Shown: positions 6,520-14,212 of the stretch, in pieces
How the letters are laid out: each line of letters starts with the position of its first letter
Numbering within the stretch: position 1 is the stretch's first letter
Source of the DNA: DASPPK01 sp964399235
GTDB lineage: Archaea; Thermoproteota; Bathyarchaeia; Bathyarchaeales; Bathycorpusculaceae
Direction of reading: 5' to 3'
Assembly: GCA_964399235.1 (NCBI GenBank)
Contig: CAYNQC010000012.1
Coordinates: 1-22,698 of the forward strand
Length of the DNA: 22,698 bases
Notes under the pieces: generated by a model
Database searches by the model: none
Told to the model about the DNA's origin: nothing
The model's input: the letters and a program-made list of their open reading frames with translations, nothing else
Position numbers and translations under genes: made by a program

Positions 6520-7530
6520 ATGGCACTTCCTACGATAGTCAGAGAAGTAGAAACAAAGAGAATTCACCCATCCAAACTCAACCCAAGAATGGAAGTAAAC
6601 ATAGAACGACTCAACGAACTGGCTGCAAGCATAAAAGAAGTCGGCCTGCTTCAACCCATAATAGTGAGACCCATGGACCAAGACTACGAAGTCGTCCTCG
6701 GCGAAAGACGATACAGGGCTTCACTGCAAGCCGGCCTTGAAAGAATTCCCGCAATCGTCAGAGACTACACAGACGATGAAGTGGTTCAACTCAACCTCAT
6801 TGAAAACATACAAAGACAAGAACTGAGCGCGATTGAGAAAGGAAGAGTATGCAACTATCTTCTCGAGAACTGCAGCGAAAAATACCCCTCCCAGACTGCA
6901 ATAGCCAAGAAAATAGGCATGAGCAGCGACGCAGTTTCTCTGTGGCTCAGAACCGTGGAAGTAGTTCCCAAAGAGGCGCAGAAATATGTTGCACCCTCAA
7001 TGGTTTCAGGACAAGTGCCTGACGGCAAAATCGACTATCTAACAGCTGTGAAAGTAGGTCGTTCTGTCGAAGAACCAGAAAAAAGAGTAGAAGTAATCAG
7101 AAAACTCGCTGAGAAAAGGCTTCCTTCAAAGGAAAAAGCCCAAGTCATTCAAAAACTCATTCGCCAACCAGAAAAATCCGTTGAACAAATCATCAAAGAA
7201 GTTGAGGAAACACCATACGACATGCAGTTCGAAGCCATCGACAAAGAACCCTTAATCAAAGGCATCAAAACTCAGACTTCAAGACTCAGCATACCAGATC
7301 AGAAAATCAAAGCCGGCGCAACAGTTCGCGCAGCCATATACGAACCCCACGTCGCCGACCTCCGTATCACGTCGATTGAAAGAAAACGACTGAAATACTT
7401 CGACGAAGAAGACGCAAAAAGAGAAGGCGGCTACACTCTTGAACAGTTCAAAAAACAATGGAAAAAAACTCACGGACAATGGGACGAAGACCAACTCGTC
7501 TACGTCATACATTTCGAGAAAACAAAGTAG
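6520..7530 (+). CDS. ParB-like protein fused to a C-terminal ASCH domain
   Basis: This 336-residue protein has three parts. Residues about 5-105 are a ParB/Srx-like N-terminal domain: KLNPR, GLLQPIIVRP, the nucleotide-binding box GERRYRAS (61-68) and ENIQRQEL (94-101). In chromosomal ParB these bind CTP and form a clamp on DNA. Residues about 120-155 are a helix-turn-helix (QTAIAKKIGMSSDAVSLWLR). After a charged helical linker, residues about 238-336 match an ASCH domain (PUA-like beta barrel): GIKTQTSR at 248-255, then ITSIERKRLKYFDEEDAKRE, and QWKKTHGQW with HFEK at the end. ASCH domains bind RNA or modified nucleosides. No parA-like gene is in the window. ATG 6520 has a CAGGAG site 9 nt upstream. 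The domain calls are strong; the role of the fusion is unknown. Confidence 0.85.
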   Translation: MALPTIVREVETKRIHPSKLNPRMEVNIERLNELAASIKEVGLLQPIIVRPMDQDYEVVLGERRYRASLQAGLERIPAIVRDYTDDEVVQLNLIENIQRQELSAIEKGRVCNYLLENCSEKYPSQTAIAKKIGMSSDAVSLWLRTVEVVPKEAQKYVAPSMVSGQVPDGKIDYLTAVKVGRSVEEPEKRVEVIRKLAEKRLPSKEKAQVIQKLIRQPEKSVEQIIKEVEETPYDMQFEAIDKEPLIKGIKTQTSRLSIPDQKIKAGATVRAAIYEPHVADLRITSIERKRLKYFDEEDAKREGGYTLEQFKKQWKKTHGQWDEDQLVYVIHFEKTK

Positions 7531-7580
7531 TCAACCCTTGCCATCTACTGGCACGTTTTCCCGATTGTATCCAACGCCGC

Positions 7581-8093
7581 CTATACAATGTACTTATCAG
7601 GTTTCTCAAAATCCTTGACTATTTCCATGACCCGCTTAGGAACATTCACACTGTCCAAAGGTATGCCTTTCAACAACGCCCAAGGACTCTTGATCGCTAT
7701 CTGTGTCGCAAGATAATCCTCGCCAAAAGCCTTCTTGCACACTTCAACAACCAATCCCCTGACTTTAAGCTCAGAAACCTCGCCTAAAGCATGCAAATAC
7801 TCATGCACAAGCAGATTGTAAACCAACGCATTGACCACTTTCTTGCTCTCAATAGCTGCCTCCACGATTTGAATAAGCACCCTGTTCAAAACGATATTGT
7901 TCGTTCCCAACGGATGATAAGCACCCAACTGAATAGGCAAATCATCCAAAAACAACATCATACTACCTCTACGCTTGTGAAAAACATATTCCACAGTGTC
8001 CTTCGCAAGGTCCCAAACATCAGAATAGCTGGCGGCATTGTCCAACCTCTTCTGAAACTGCTCCACACTCGCAGAATCATTTTCGCCTATCAT
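7581..8093 (-). CDS. Small HEYLH zincin-like metallopeptidase, uncharacterised
   Basis: This 170-residue protein carries HEYLH at residues 97-101, the HExxH zinc-binding and catalytic motif, inside a hydrophobic helix (VVNALVYNLLVHEYLHALG). A third ligand could be Glu104 or Glu117 (LVVEVCK). The preceding PLGTNNIVLNRVLI is a strand pattern common before such helices. No signal peptide is present, so it is probably cytosolic. The specific family is not recognised. ATG 8093 follows a strong box A by about 37 bp. It converges on the ParB-ASCH gene, 50 bp apart. Protease activity is inferred from the motif alone. Confidence 0.68.
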   Translation of the reverse strand: MIGENDSASVEQFQKRLDNAASYSDVWDLAKDTVEYVFHKRRGSMMLFLDDLPIQLGAYHPLGTNNIVLNRVLIQIVEAAIESKKVVNALVYNLLVHEYLHALGEVSELKVRGLVVEVCKKAFGEDYLATQIAIKSPWALLKGIPLDSVNVPKRVMEIVKDFEKPDKYIV

Positions 8094-8125
8094 ACGGTAC
8101 CACTCGAAATCACAGCCATTGCTGA

Positions 8126-8136
8126 CTTATATTAAA
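8126..8136 (-). promoter_or_regulatory. Box A for the HEYLH protein gene
   Basis: The minus strand reads TTTAATATAAG about 37 bp before the ATG at 8093, predicting a leader of about a dozen nucleotides. Confidence 0.5.
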
Positions 8137-8269
8137 TGTGGAACTACAGCGCGTGCCCTAGTTGCTTAAGAAGAGTCAGTTTCACGTTACGCGACAAAGA
8201 CAAAGGTTTGACCTGAAAAAAGGAAATAGACCGTGCCAAGAATTGAATGCCATTCGAAAGAACTAAACG

Positions 8270-8278
8270 TTATTAATA
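8270..8278 (+). promoter_or_regulatory. Box A for the CoA-binding protein gene
   Basis: TTATTAATA lies about 48 bp before the GTG start, with GAGG at 8311-8314 as ribosome site. The rest of 8139-8265 shows nothing I can name. Confidence 0.4.
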
Positions 8279-8322
8279 CAGCATGAAGCCTTCAACTCAT
8301 TTAGGAACGAGAGGCTAAAAAC

Positions 8323-8757
8323 GTGAGCAGAGACACCGTAAAGGAAATACTCACCAAGTACAAGACCGTCGCAGTTGTAGGGTTGTCGCGCGACCCCTCC
8401 AAATACAGCAACGAGGTAGCATCATACCTCAAAAGCCAAGGTTACAGCATAGTACCTGTAAATCCCACGACGAATGAAGTGCTCGGAGAAAAAAGCTACA
8501 AAACCCTCCTCGACATACCACCAGAAATCCAGAAAACCATAGAAATCGTCGACATTTTCAGGCCTCCAGCCGACATCCCGCCTATAGTTGAGCAGGCAGT
8601 ACAGTTGAAAGAGAAACATGACAAGCCCTATGTGATCTGGATGCAACTGGGAATCATCAACGAACAGGCAGCCGGTGTAGCAAGATCCGCAGGCCTGACC
8701 GTAGTTATGAACAGGTGCATGATGCTGGAACACAGGAAACTGTTCCCAAACCCATAG
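8323..8757 (+). CDS. CoA-binding domain protein (YccU-like)
   Basis: This 144-residue protein is a single Rossmann-type CoA-binding domain. The N-terminal VAVVGLSRDPSKYSNEVASY, then GYSIVPVNPTTNEVLGEKSY and the late NRCMMLEHRKL match the stand-alone family (YccU in bacteria), which is related to the CoA-binding part of succinyl-CoA synthetase. Members are cytosolic and their physiological role is not settled. The start is GTG at 8323, with GAGG 8 nt upstream; the length is normal for the family. It converges on the CTP synthase gene, 19 bp apart. Confidence 0.88.
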   Translation: MSRDTVKEILTKYKTVAVVGLSRDPSKYSNEVASYLKSQGYSIVPVNPTTNEVLGEKSYKTLLDIPPEIQKTIEIVDIFRPPADIPPIVEQAVQLKEKHDKPYVIWMQLGIINEQAAGVARSAGLTVVMNRCMMLEHRKLFPNP

Positions 8758-8776
8758 CCGCAGATTGCCTCTTCGT

Positions 8777-10405
8777 TCAGCTGAACTCGGGCTTTTTCTT
8801 ACCAAGCTTCTTGTCCAAACATGCCCTGATAAAACCATAGTATTCTGGGTCAGGTCTCCCCGGCCGACTCTTGAACTCGCCATGGAACTGTGACGCAAAG
8901 AAGAAGAAGCGGTCAGGCAACTCCAGCATTTCCATTCTCCTGCTATCGGTGCTCTTCGCAGAAAACACCAGCCCGTTTTTCCTCAGAGCCTCGGAATAAT
9001 CAAGGTTGACTTCAAACCTATGTCGGTGACGCTCGTAAGTCTCATCACACTTGTACAGCTTATGCGCAATGGTGTCTGGCTCAATCACTATTTTGTGAGC
9101 CCCCAGCCGCATGGTCGCTCCCTTAATCTCGATTCCGCGCTGCTCAGGCATGAGGTCAATAACTGGATAAGGCGAATCGGGATTTATCTCCGTGCTGTTG
9201 GCATCCTTCAAGCCGCAAACATGCCTAGAAAATTCGATGACCGCCAACTGGAACCCATAGCAGATCCCAAGAAAAGGAACATCATTTTCCCTCGCATATT
9301 TGACAGAAGCGATTTTTCCCTCCGTGCCTCTTGGGCCAAAGCCGTAGGGCACGAAGATCCCATCATACCCCTTCAGTATTTCGACACAATCGGCATTCTG
9401 CTCGAGCTTCTCAGACTCCAAATAGTCAATATTCACCTTGGCCTTGCAGGCTGCGCCGCCGTGCCTCAATGCTTCACTCATACTGACGTAGCTGTCTGCA
9501 AGTCCCGAATACTTGCCGACTAAAGCAACTTTCACTTCACACTCGGGCTTCAAAACAGCCTCGACAAACTGCCTCCACTCCCTGAAATCTTTCTGGCGAT
9601 CCGAAAACCCAAAACGTTTGCAGATGAAGTCGCTCATTCCCTGCTGGTCAAGTATGAGCGGAACCTGATAGATAGATCCCACATTATAGGAACAGAACAC
9701 AGCCTCCTCAGGTATCGTGCCGAACAAAGCAATTTTCCTCAACGCTTCGGCATCAATCATCGCCGGGCTCCTGGCAACAATAGTGTCCGGCTGGATACCG
9801 ATACGCCGCAACTCGTTTACGCTGTGCTGAAGAGGCTTCGTCTTCATTTCCTTTGTCACATCAAGCACCGGAACCAAGGCAACATGCACGTACAACGTGT
9901 TTTCATATCCTTCCTCCAAACGCATCTGCCTAATTGCTTCGAGAAAAGGCAACCCTTCGATGTCGCCCACAGTGCCCCCGACTTCGGTCAAGACCACATC
10001 TGCACCAGAATCCTTTGCAACACCGCGTATCCGATGCTTGATATCGTTCGTCACATGAGGCACAATCTGGACACATCTCCCAAGAAAATCGCCCCGCCTC
10101 TCCTTCTCAATCACCGCCTTGTATACCAAACCCGTCGTGACATTGTTGTCCTTCTTCAAATCCAAATCAAGAAACCGCTCATACCACCCCAAGTCAAGGT
10201 CGGTCTCTCCGCCATCATCGGTAACATAAACCTCGCCATGCATGTACGGGTTCATCGTTCCCGCATCAACATTCACGTAAGGATCAATCTTGATCACGTT
10301 GACCATAACCCCTCTCGCCTGAAGCATCTTGCCAATAGAAGAAGTCAATATTCCCTTTCCAACCGAACTCAAAACGCCACCGGTGACAAAAACGTATTTT
10401 ACCAT
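8777..10405 (-). CDS. pyrG: CTP synthase
   Basis: This enzyme makes CTP from UTP, ATP and glutamine, the last step of pyrimidine nucleotide synthesis. I place the start at ATG 10405 (MVKYVFVTGGV, 542 residues), preceded by GGGGGAG; a TTG six codons earlier (10423) is also open. The synthetase half shows GGVLSSVGKGILTSSIGKM, KIDPYVNVDAG and TEVGGTVGDIEG. The glutaminase half has LGICYGFQ with the nucleophile Cys382, and the His508/Glu510 pair in QFHGEFKSRP. Two positions differ from the usual form: VPYGFGPRG instead of VPGGFG, at the loop forming the oxyanion hole, and HGE instead of HPE. All three catalytic residues remain. It is probably transcribed alone from a box A near 10451-10458. Confidence 0.95.
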   Translation of the reverse strand: MVKYVFVTGGVLSSVGKGILTSSIGKMLQARGVMVNVIKIDPYVNVDAGTMNPYMHGEVYVTDDGGETDLDLGWYERFLDLDLKKDNNVTTGLVYKAVIEKERRGDFLGRCVQIVPHVTNDIKHRIRGVAKDSGADVVLTEVGGTVGDIEGLPFLEAIRQMRLEEGYENTLYVHVALVPVLDVTKEMKTKPLQHSVNELRRIGIQPDTIVARSPAMIDAEALRKIALFGTIPEEAVFCSYNVGSIYQVPLILDQQGMSDFICKRFGFSDRQKDFREWRQFVEAVLKPECEVKVALVGKYSGLADSYVSMSEALRHGGAACKAKVNIDYLESEKLEQNADCVEILKGYDGIFVPYGFGPRGTEGKIASVKYARENDVPFLGICYGFQLAVIEFSRHVCGLKDANSTEINPDSPYPVIDLMPEQRGIEIKGATMRLGAHKIVIEPDTIAHKLYKCDETYERHRHRFEVNLDYSEALRKNGLVFSAKSTDSRRMEMLELPDRFFFFASQFHGEFKSRPGRPDPEYYGFIRACLDKKLGKKKPEFS

Positions 10406-10450
10406 ACGCTCCCCCTTCCGCAATGACAGAACCTTAAAGCGCCCGTAGCC

Positions 10451-10458
10451 ATTTAAAA
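10451..10458 (-). promoter_or_regulatory. Box A for pyrG
   Basis: The minus strand reads TTTTAAAT about 50 bp before the ATG at 10405. The predicted transcript start near 10430 leaves the GGGGGAG ribosome site inside the leader. A second TTTAAGG closer to the gene would cut into that site. Confidence 0.4.
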
Positions 10459-10538
10459 CCTTTCATCTACGGTTACCCTTGAAACAAAACAACTAGCTCT
10501 TTATGTACTATGAAAAATGAAAGGAGAAAAAAGCGCTT

Positions 10539-10850
10539 TTACCTTCGACGCAGTCCGTATACGGCGCCGACGACAATCAATACTCCGAAGATGATGATTG
10601 CTATAGGCCACACTTCAATGTTTGCAGGGATCACTTTAGCCTCCTGCAATATCGCAATGAGTCCCCAAAGCACGATAATAGTGCCGATTGCAGCGCCCAC
10701 AATTGCTCCGCCCCTTGGAATACCAAAACATTCGCTTTCAACACGCCTGTAGTGTTCCCTCTCGCCAACCGCATACAACGAAGCCCCACATTTTGAGCAG
10801 ACCTTGGCGTCGTCAGGATTCTGAGTTCCACATTTAGTACAGTAGACCAT
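10539..10850 (-). CDS. Zinc-ribbon membrane protein
   Basis: This 103-residue protein starts with a zinc ribbon, Cys4-x2-Cys7 and Cys18-x2-Cys21 (YCTKCGTQNPDDAKVCSKCG), followed by a charged stretch and two membrane segments: about residues 48-70 (GAIVGAAIGTIIVLWGLIAI) and about 78-99 (WPIAIIIFGVLIVVGAVYGL). Short archaeal proteins of this layout are common and of unknown role. ATG at 10850 is preferred to the ATG two codons upstream because GGGAG then sits 7 nt away. A box A (minus CTTAAAAC, plus 10886-10893) lies upstream, within the 3' end of the next gene. Confidence 0.72.
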   Translation of the reverse strand: MVYCTKCGTQNPDDAKVCSKCGASLYAVGEREHYRRVESECFGIPRGGAIVGAAIGTIIVLWGLIAILQEAKVIPANIEVWPIAIIIFGVLIVVGAVYGLRRR

Positions 10851-10888
10851 AATCATTCTCCCAACTAATATTGCGCAGGCATGTTGTT

Positions 10889-11308
10889 TTAAGACTTTTG
10901 GTGACCAAGCAATGCATTGCCCTGTTCAAGAACACTTCTCAACTGATCTGTCCCAAGTTCCATTCCATGAAGGAGCCTTCCCCTGAGCTTGGAACCCTTC
11001 AAAAACGTCTCCTTAACGAGCAAATGTTCCCTAAACCGCCTAACATACCGGAAAACAATCCCTCTCTTCCATCCGCCGCGCTCGCAACTCCTTCTTTCTT
11101 CAACCGACAAGTCATCCCTTTCCACCGCACGCTCAATCACGCCATAACCAACGAAAGCATCCCCACCATCTGTCTTGTGAAGAAACAAAACAGTGCGCCC
11201 TCCTTCCCATTTCCTGTTGAGGCTCGTGTGATAAATTGCCATGTCAAAAACCTGATCAACCCATTCCCTGCCGGAGATTCTCAGAATATAACCAGCAGGC
11301 TCCGACAT
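10889..11308 (-). CDS. Conserved-looking small protein, possibly PUA/DUF365-like
   Basis: The chosen start is ATG 11308 (MSEPAGYILRISG, 139 residues), because GAGGAAG stands just before it and a box A at 11367-11376 lies inside the longer open frame that begins at 11413. The alternating pattern YILRISGREWVDQVF ... GGRTVLFLHKT ... AFVGYGVIERAV resembles PUA-like beta barrels such as DUF365, which bind RNA or nucleotides, but the match is weak and made by eye. The C-terminal third is basic (RYVRRFREHLL). No membrane segment or signal peptide is seen. Its 3' end carries the promoter of the zinc-ribbon gene, which follows 38 bp downstream on the same strand. Confidence 0.58.
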   Translation of the reverse strand: MSEPAGYILRISGREWVDQVFDMAIYHTSLNRKWEGGRTVLFLHKTDGGDAFVGYGVIERAVERDDLSVEERRSCERGGWKRGIVFRYVRRFREHLLVKETFLKGSKLRGRLLHGMELGTDQLRSVLEQGNALLGHQKS

Positions 11309-11366
11309 GCACTTCCTCTTCAGAGACAAACCGACTGCCTCCCTACAACACATTGTTGACTCCTCG

Positions 11367-11376
11367 CTATTTATAG
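11367..11376 (-). promoter_or_regulatory. Box A for the PUA-like gene
   Basis: The minus strand reads CTATAAATAG, a near-consensus box A. The transcript start predicted near 11345 excludes the upstream start codons at 11413 and 11353 and supports ATG 11308. Confidence 0.55.
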
Positions 11377-11486
11377 AGCCTGTGGCGTGCGCGATTTTGC
11401 AAATTTCCAACATGAAAACCTGCAGGACAGCACCGCAAACCCTTCTCCCATGCCTTCACCAAGCCTCACACACGTTACCGCATAAG

Positions 11487-11520
11487 GAAAAACCCAGGGG
11501 GATGGGGGTAGGGTGTTTTT
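11487..11520 (-). terminator. Possible hairpin terminator of the alcohol dehydrogenase transcript
   Basis: On the minus strand an A-run and CACCC are followed by a C-rich loop and GGGTTTTT, so the arms pair with one bulge and end in a T-run. It lies about 85 bp after the dehydrogenase stop. The plus strand is a G-rich run (5, 5 and 3 G) with two-base spacers. Confidence 0.25.
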
Positions 11521-11603
11521 CGCTGTTTTCAAGCCATAGTCCATGTTGAACAGTCCACAATGCAGGACTACAGATCTAGCTGAAAAACAGCACCACACAG
11601 AAC

Positions 11604-12644
11604 CTAAGGGTTTATTGCGATCTTGATCTCCGTCTTCGAAGTCGAGAGTATCTCCAAAGCCTCTCTGACATCCTCAAGTCGCATTCTCCGCGTCACAAGC
11701 GGCCTCACATCAACCGTCCTCGACGCAATAAGATCCAACGCCTTCCTAAAATGCAAAGGCGTAGTGTGAAACGTGCCCATAACTCGTGTCTCCCCATAAT
11801 GAAGCTGCTCCGCGTTAACCCTTATCTCCGTCCCCGGAGGACACCCACCGAACTCAAGCACCGTCCCACCCTTACGCACCAATCGCAAAGCCTGCTCCCA
11901 AGTCGCAGGCAAACCAATCGCCTCAATAACAACATCTGCACCATAACCGCCAGTAAGCTGCTTCACCGTCGCAGGCACATCCTCTCTTCCGCCATTAACG
12001 GTCACGTCAGCCCCAACCTTCTCCGCAAAACTCAACCGTTCATCGACAAGATCAACCATGATCGCCTTCTTAACACCCATCTTCCTGACAGTCAACAAAT
12101 GAAGCAGCCCAATCGGACCCGCCCCGATTATTGCAACGTTATCACCAAGCTTCACGCCAGCTTCTTCAACACCATGAAGCACACACGCCAAAGGCTCCGC
12201 CATCGAGGCCTCTTCAAAAGAAACATGAGCCGGAATCTCCTGCATATTAACCAAAACCATACGACTGGGCACCTTCACAAACTCAGCATACGCCCCCCAC
12301 AGCCAAATCATGTTTTCACAAAGATTATACTGACCCCTCTGACACATCCCACACTGCAAACAAGGCGCACTGTTACCCGCACGCACACGCATGCCTTCCT
12401 CAGGCCACTGCAAACCCGAACCAACCTCAATCACCTCGCCCGCCCACTCATGCCCAAAAATGCTCGGAAGCCTAATCACCTTCTCAACATAACCCCTCTG
12501 GAAAATCTTCACATCCGTCCCGCAAGTGGTAGCCGCTTTAACCTTAACAAGAACCTCGCCACCTGCAACAGTCGGAACAGGAACATCTTCGATTCTCAAG
12601 TCTCTAATGCCATAAAGCATCGCCGCCTTCATCTTGCTCGCCAT
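11604..12644 (-). CDS. Zinc-dependent alcohol dehydrogenase (MDR family)
   Basis: This 346-residue enzyme of the medium-chain dehydrogenase/reductase family oxidises an alcohol or polyol using NAD(P). Catalytic zinc ligands are Cys41 (TTCGTD), His65-Glu66 (FGHEW) and Glu150 (AEPLAC). The structural zinc site is complete: Cys95, 98, 101 and 109. The dinucleotide fold has GAGPIG at 174-179. It looks closest to the threonine/sorbitol/2,3-butanediol dehydrogenase branch; the substrate is not deducible. ATG 12644 or the ATG four codons later may be the start. It follows the Nudix gene by 18 bp and is the last gene of that transcript. It is related to, but clearly different from, the dehydrogenase at 13111. 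Confidence 0.87.
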   Translation of the reverse strand: MASKMKAAMLYGIRDLRIEDVPVPTVAGGEVLVKVKAATTCGTDVKIFQRGYVEKVIRLPSIFGHEWAGEVIEVGSGLQWPEEGMRVRAGNSAPCLQCGMCQRGQYNLCENMIWLWGAYAEFVKVPSRMVLVNMQEIPAHVSFEEASMAEPLACVLHGVEEAGVKLGDNVAIIGAGPIGLLHLLTVRKMGVKKAIMVDLVDERLSFAEKVGADVTVNGGREDVPATVKQLTGGYGADVVIEAIGLPATWEQALRLVRKGGTVLEFGGCPPGTEIRVNAEQLHYGETRVMGTFHTTPLHFRKALDLIASRTVDVRPLVTRRMRLEDVREALEILSTSKTEIKIAINP

Positions 12645-12662
12645 GGTAACACACTCAGATTC

Positions 12663-13091
12663 CTACGATTTCCGCAACGGTCGAGAACGCTGGCTCAACT
12701 TTCTCAGCGCCTCTTTCTCGTTTGTCCAGTACAGCAACCTATCGGCGTCATCACGCTCCGTCCACAAATAATCCGAAAGCTCCGACTCCTGAAGCCTGAC
12801 CGCCTCCTTCGAATCCGCCTCGACCAAAAAACTCGACACCTTGTGAAGAGTCTCCCTAAAAACAAACTGATAACTATGGACCTCACCCAAAACACTGACG
12901 TTTTTCAGCCCCGTCTCTTCAAAAACCTCTCTCATCAATGCCTCAACCTTTGCCTCTCCCCTGTTGACTCCCCCCTTGAGAAGCCTCCAATGAAAACGCC
13001 TCACCCTGGTATCCCTCTTCCGAACAAGCAAAACCAGCCTTCTGTCGTTCCGGTCAAAAATCACACCCTGAACCTCATTCCTTATATTCAA
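12663..13091 (-). CDS. Nudix hydrolase
   Basis: This 142-residue protein is a single Nudix domain that hydrolyses a nucleoside diphosphate linked to another group. The full Nudix box G-x5-E-x7-REUxEExGU is present: Gly40, Glu46, then REVFEETGL at 54-62. The start is TTG at 13091 with GAGGAG 6 nt upstream. It sits between two MDR dehydrogenase genes with 18-19 bp gaps, so it is almost certainly cotranscribed with them. A role in NAD(H), ADP-ribose or CoA housekeeping would fit the dehydrogenases but is inference. The C-terminus is basic (RKLSQRSRPLRKS). Confidence 0.87.
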   Translation of the reverse strand: MNIRNEVQGVIFDRNDRRLVLLVRKRDTRVRRFHWRLLKGGVNRGEAKVEALMREVFEETGLKNVSVLGEVHSYQFVFRETLHKVSSFLVEADSKEAVRLQESELSDYLWTERDDADRLLYWTNEKEALRKLSQRSRPLRKS

Positions 13092-13110
13092 ACGAGACTC
13101 CTCGCCCCAA

Positions 13111-14136
13111 TCATTCGTTCAGCACCACAACCTTAAGACTTTCCCTACCCTCCAAAGCCGTAGCAAACGCCTTCCCAGTCTCTTTAAGCCTAAACCTGTG
13201 AGTAACCAATTCACCCACTCTCAGTCTGCCCGTTTCCATCAAACTTAACGCCGACCGAGTCTCCAAATGAGAAGTCGAATATGACGGTATTATCTTCACC
13301 TCCGAAAAAAACAGCTCCTTCGGACTGATTTGCAGATGATCCTCTGGGATCGTAGGCGCAAACACACAGATCTTACCACCTTTCCTACAGACGTCCATGC
13401 CGGCCTTGTATGCCTCCAAATTCGGCGCCGTCACCACAACTACGTCAGCCCCCCTTCCACCTGTCTCGGCACGCACAATGTCCTTCAAATTCTCACTATT
13501 GGGATTAATAGCAAAATCTGCACCAAACTTCCTCGCAAAGTCCAAGCGAAAACCGATCAGATCACTCACGAAAATCGGCGATGCCCCATAAATCCTCGCC
13601 AGCGCAGTATGGATCAGCCCCGTCGCCCCCGCACCGACCACGGCGATCGAATCACCTGCATGAACCTCACATTTTCTGATGGCACGTATGCAGCATCCCA
13701 CGGGTTCGATCAGGGTCGCCTCTTCAAACGACAGATGATCTGGAATTTTCAATGTATCCAATCGAACATTGGAAGCAGGAACTTTGAAGTATTCAGCAAA
13801 GCCGCCTGGTTCAATTTTGGTATCATGAAACTTCTCACATAGAGTATAATCGCCATGGAGACAATAGTGACAGGTCATGCATGCCACATGATGATGAACA
13901 AACACCCTGTCGCCCACACTGAAACCTTCAACTTTCCTCCCCACTCCCGCCACTACGCCAGCAGGCTCATGCCCAAGAACAAGCGGCACACGGCTCCTCA
14001 AGTACCAATCCATAAGATCAGAACCACACACCCCGCAAGCTTTCATGTTGACAAGAACTTCGTCCTCTTCGATTCGAGGCGTAGGCACATCTTTCACTCG
14101 CATGTCCCGTTGACTGTAGTATACCACAGCCTTCAT
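13111..14136 (-). CDS. Zinc-dependent alcohol dehydrogenase (MDR family), first of the dehydrogenase/Nudix operon
   Basis: This is a 341-residue MDR enzyme starting at ATG 14136 (MKAVVYYSQRDMRV). A longer frame from GTG 14169 is open, but a box A (14168-14177) overlaps it. Catalytic zinc ligands are Cys37 (GVCGSD), His56-Glu57 (LGHEP) and Glu144 (LIEPVGC). The structural zinc Cys are 86, 89, 92 and 100. GAGATG at 168-173 is the dinucleotide loop. The overall pattern suits threonine, sorbitol or (R,R)-2,3-butanediol dehydrogenases. It heads a three-gene unit with the Nudix and second dehydrogenase genes and lies 76 bp after the E2 gene, with its own promoter. Confidence 0.87.
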   Translation of the reverse strand: MKAVVYYSQRDMRVKDVPTPRIEEDEVLVNMKACGVCGSDLMDWYLRSRVPLVLGHEPAGVVAGVGRKVEGFSVGDRVFVHHHVACMTCHYCLHGDYTLCEKFHDTKIEPGGFAEYFKVPASNVRLDTLKIPDHLSFEEATLIEPVGCCIRAIRKCEVHAGDSIAVVGAGATGLIHTALARIYGASPIFVSDLIGFRLDFARKFGADFAINPNSENLKDIVRAETGGRGADVVVVTAPNLEAYKAGMDVCRKGGKICVFAPTIPEDHLQISPKELFFSEVKIIPSYSTSHLETRSALSLMETGRLRVGELVTHRFRLKETGKAFATALEGRESLKVVVLNE

Positions 14137-14167
14137 TTTTCGCTCAAACGTCCTTGACTGCCCCAAC

Positions 14168-14177
14168 ACTTAAAACT
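14168..14177 (-). promoter_or_regulatory. Box A for the dehydrogenase/Nudix operon
   Basis: The minus strand reads AGTTTTAAGT about 36 bp before ATG 14136. It makes the upstream GTG 14169 an unlikely start and suggests this unit can be transcribed apart from the E1/E2 genes. Confidence 0.45.
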
Positions 14178-14212
14178 TTTCGAGTCAATGACACGCCCAT
14201 TCTCTGCTTGTT

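Larger units (their letters stand above)
11309..11603. other. Intergenic region between two leftward genes
   Basis: This 295-bp stretch holds the box A for the 11308 gene at its left end, a G-rich run and possible terminator near 11487-11520, and a short AGTCC-N8-GGACT inverted repeat at 11552-11569. I find no convincing gene, and the open frames across it lack start signals. Confidence 0.4.

Noticed and set aside
10406..10423. TTG 10423 as start of CTP synthase
   Set aside because: GGGGGAG sits just before ATG 10405, and MVKYVFVTGGV is the normal N-terminus of the family.
11309..11413. 35-codon N-terminal extension of the PUA-like gene
   Set aside because: It contains a near-consensus box A, and a strong ribosome site precedes ATG 11308.
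11751..13136. Rightward 461-codon open frame antisense to the dehydrogenase/Nudix operon
   Set aside because: The product is Arg/His/Leu/Asn rich without motifs, while the opposite strand encodes complete, motif-bearing enzymes; a codon-bias shadow.
14137..14169. GTG 14169 as start of the first alcohol dehydrogenase
   Set aside because: A box A overlaps this codon, and MDR proteins normally begin at the MKAVVY equivalent.
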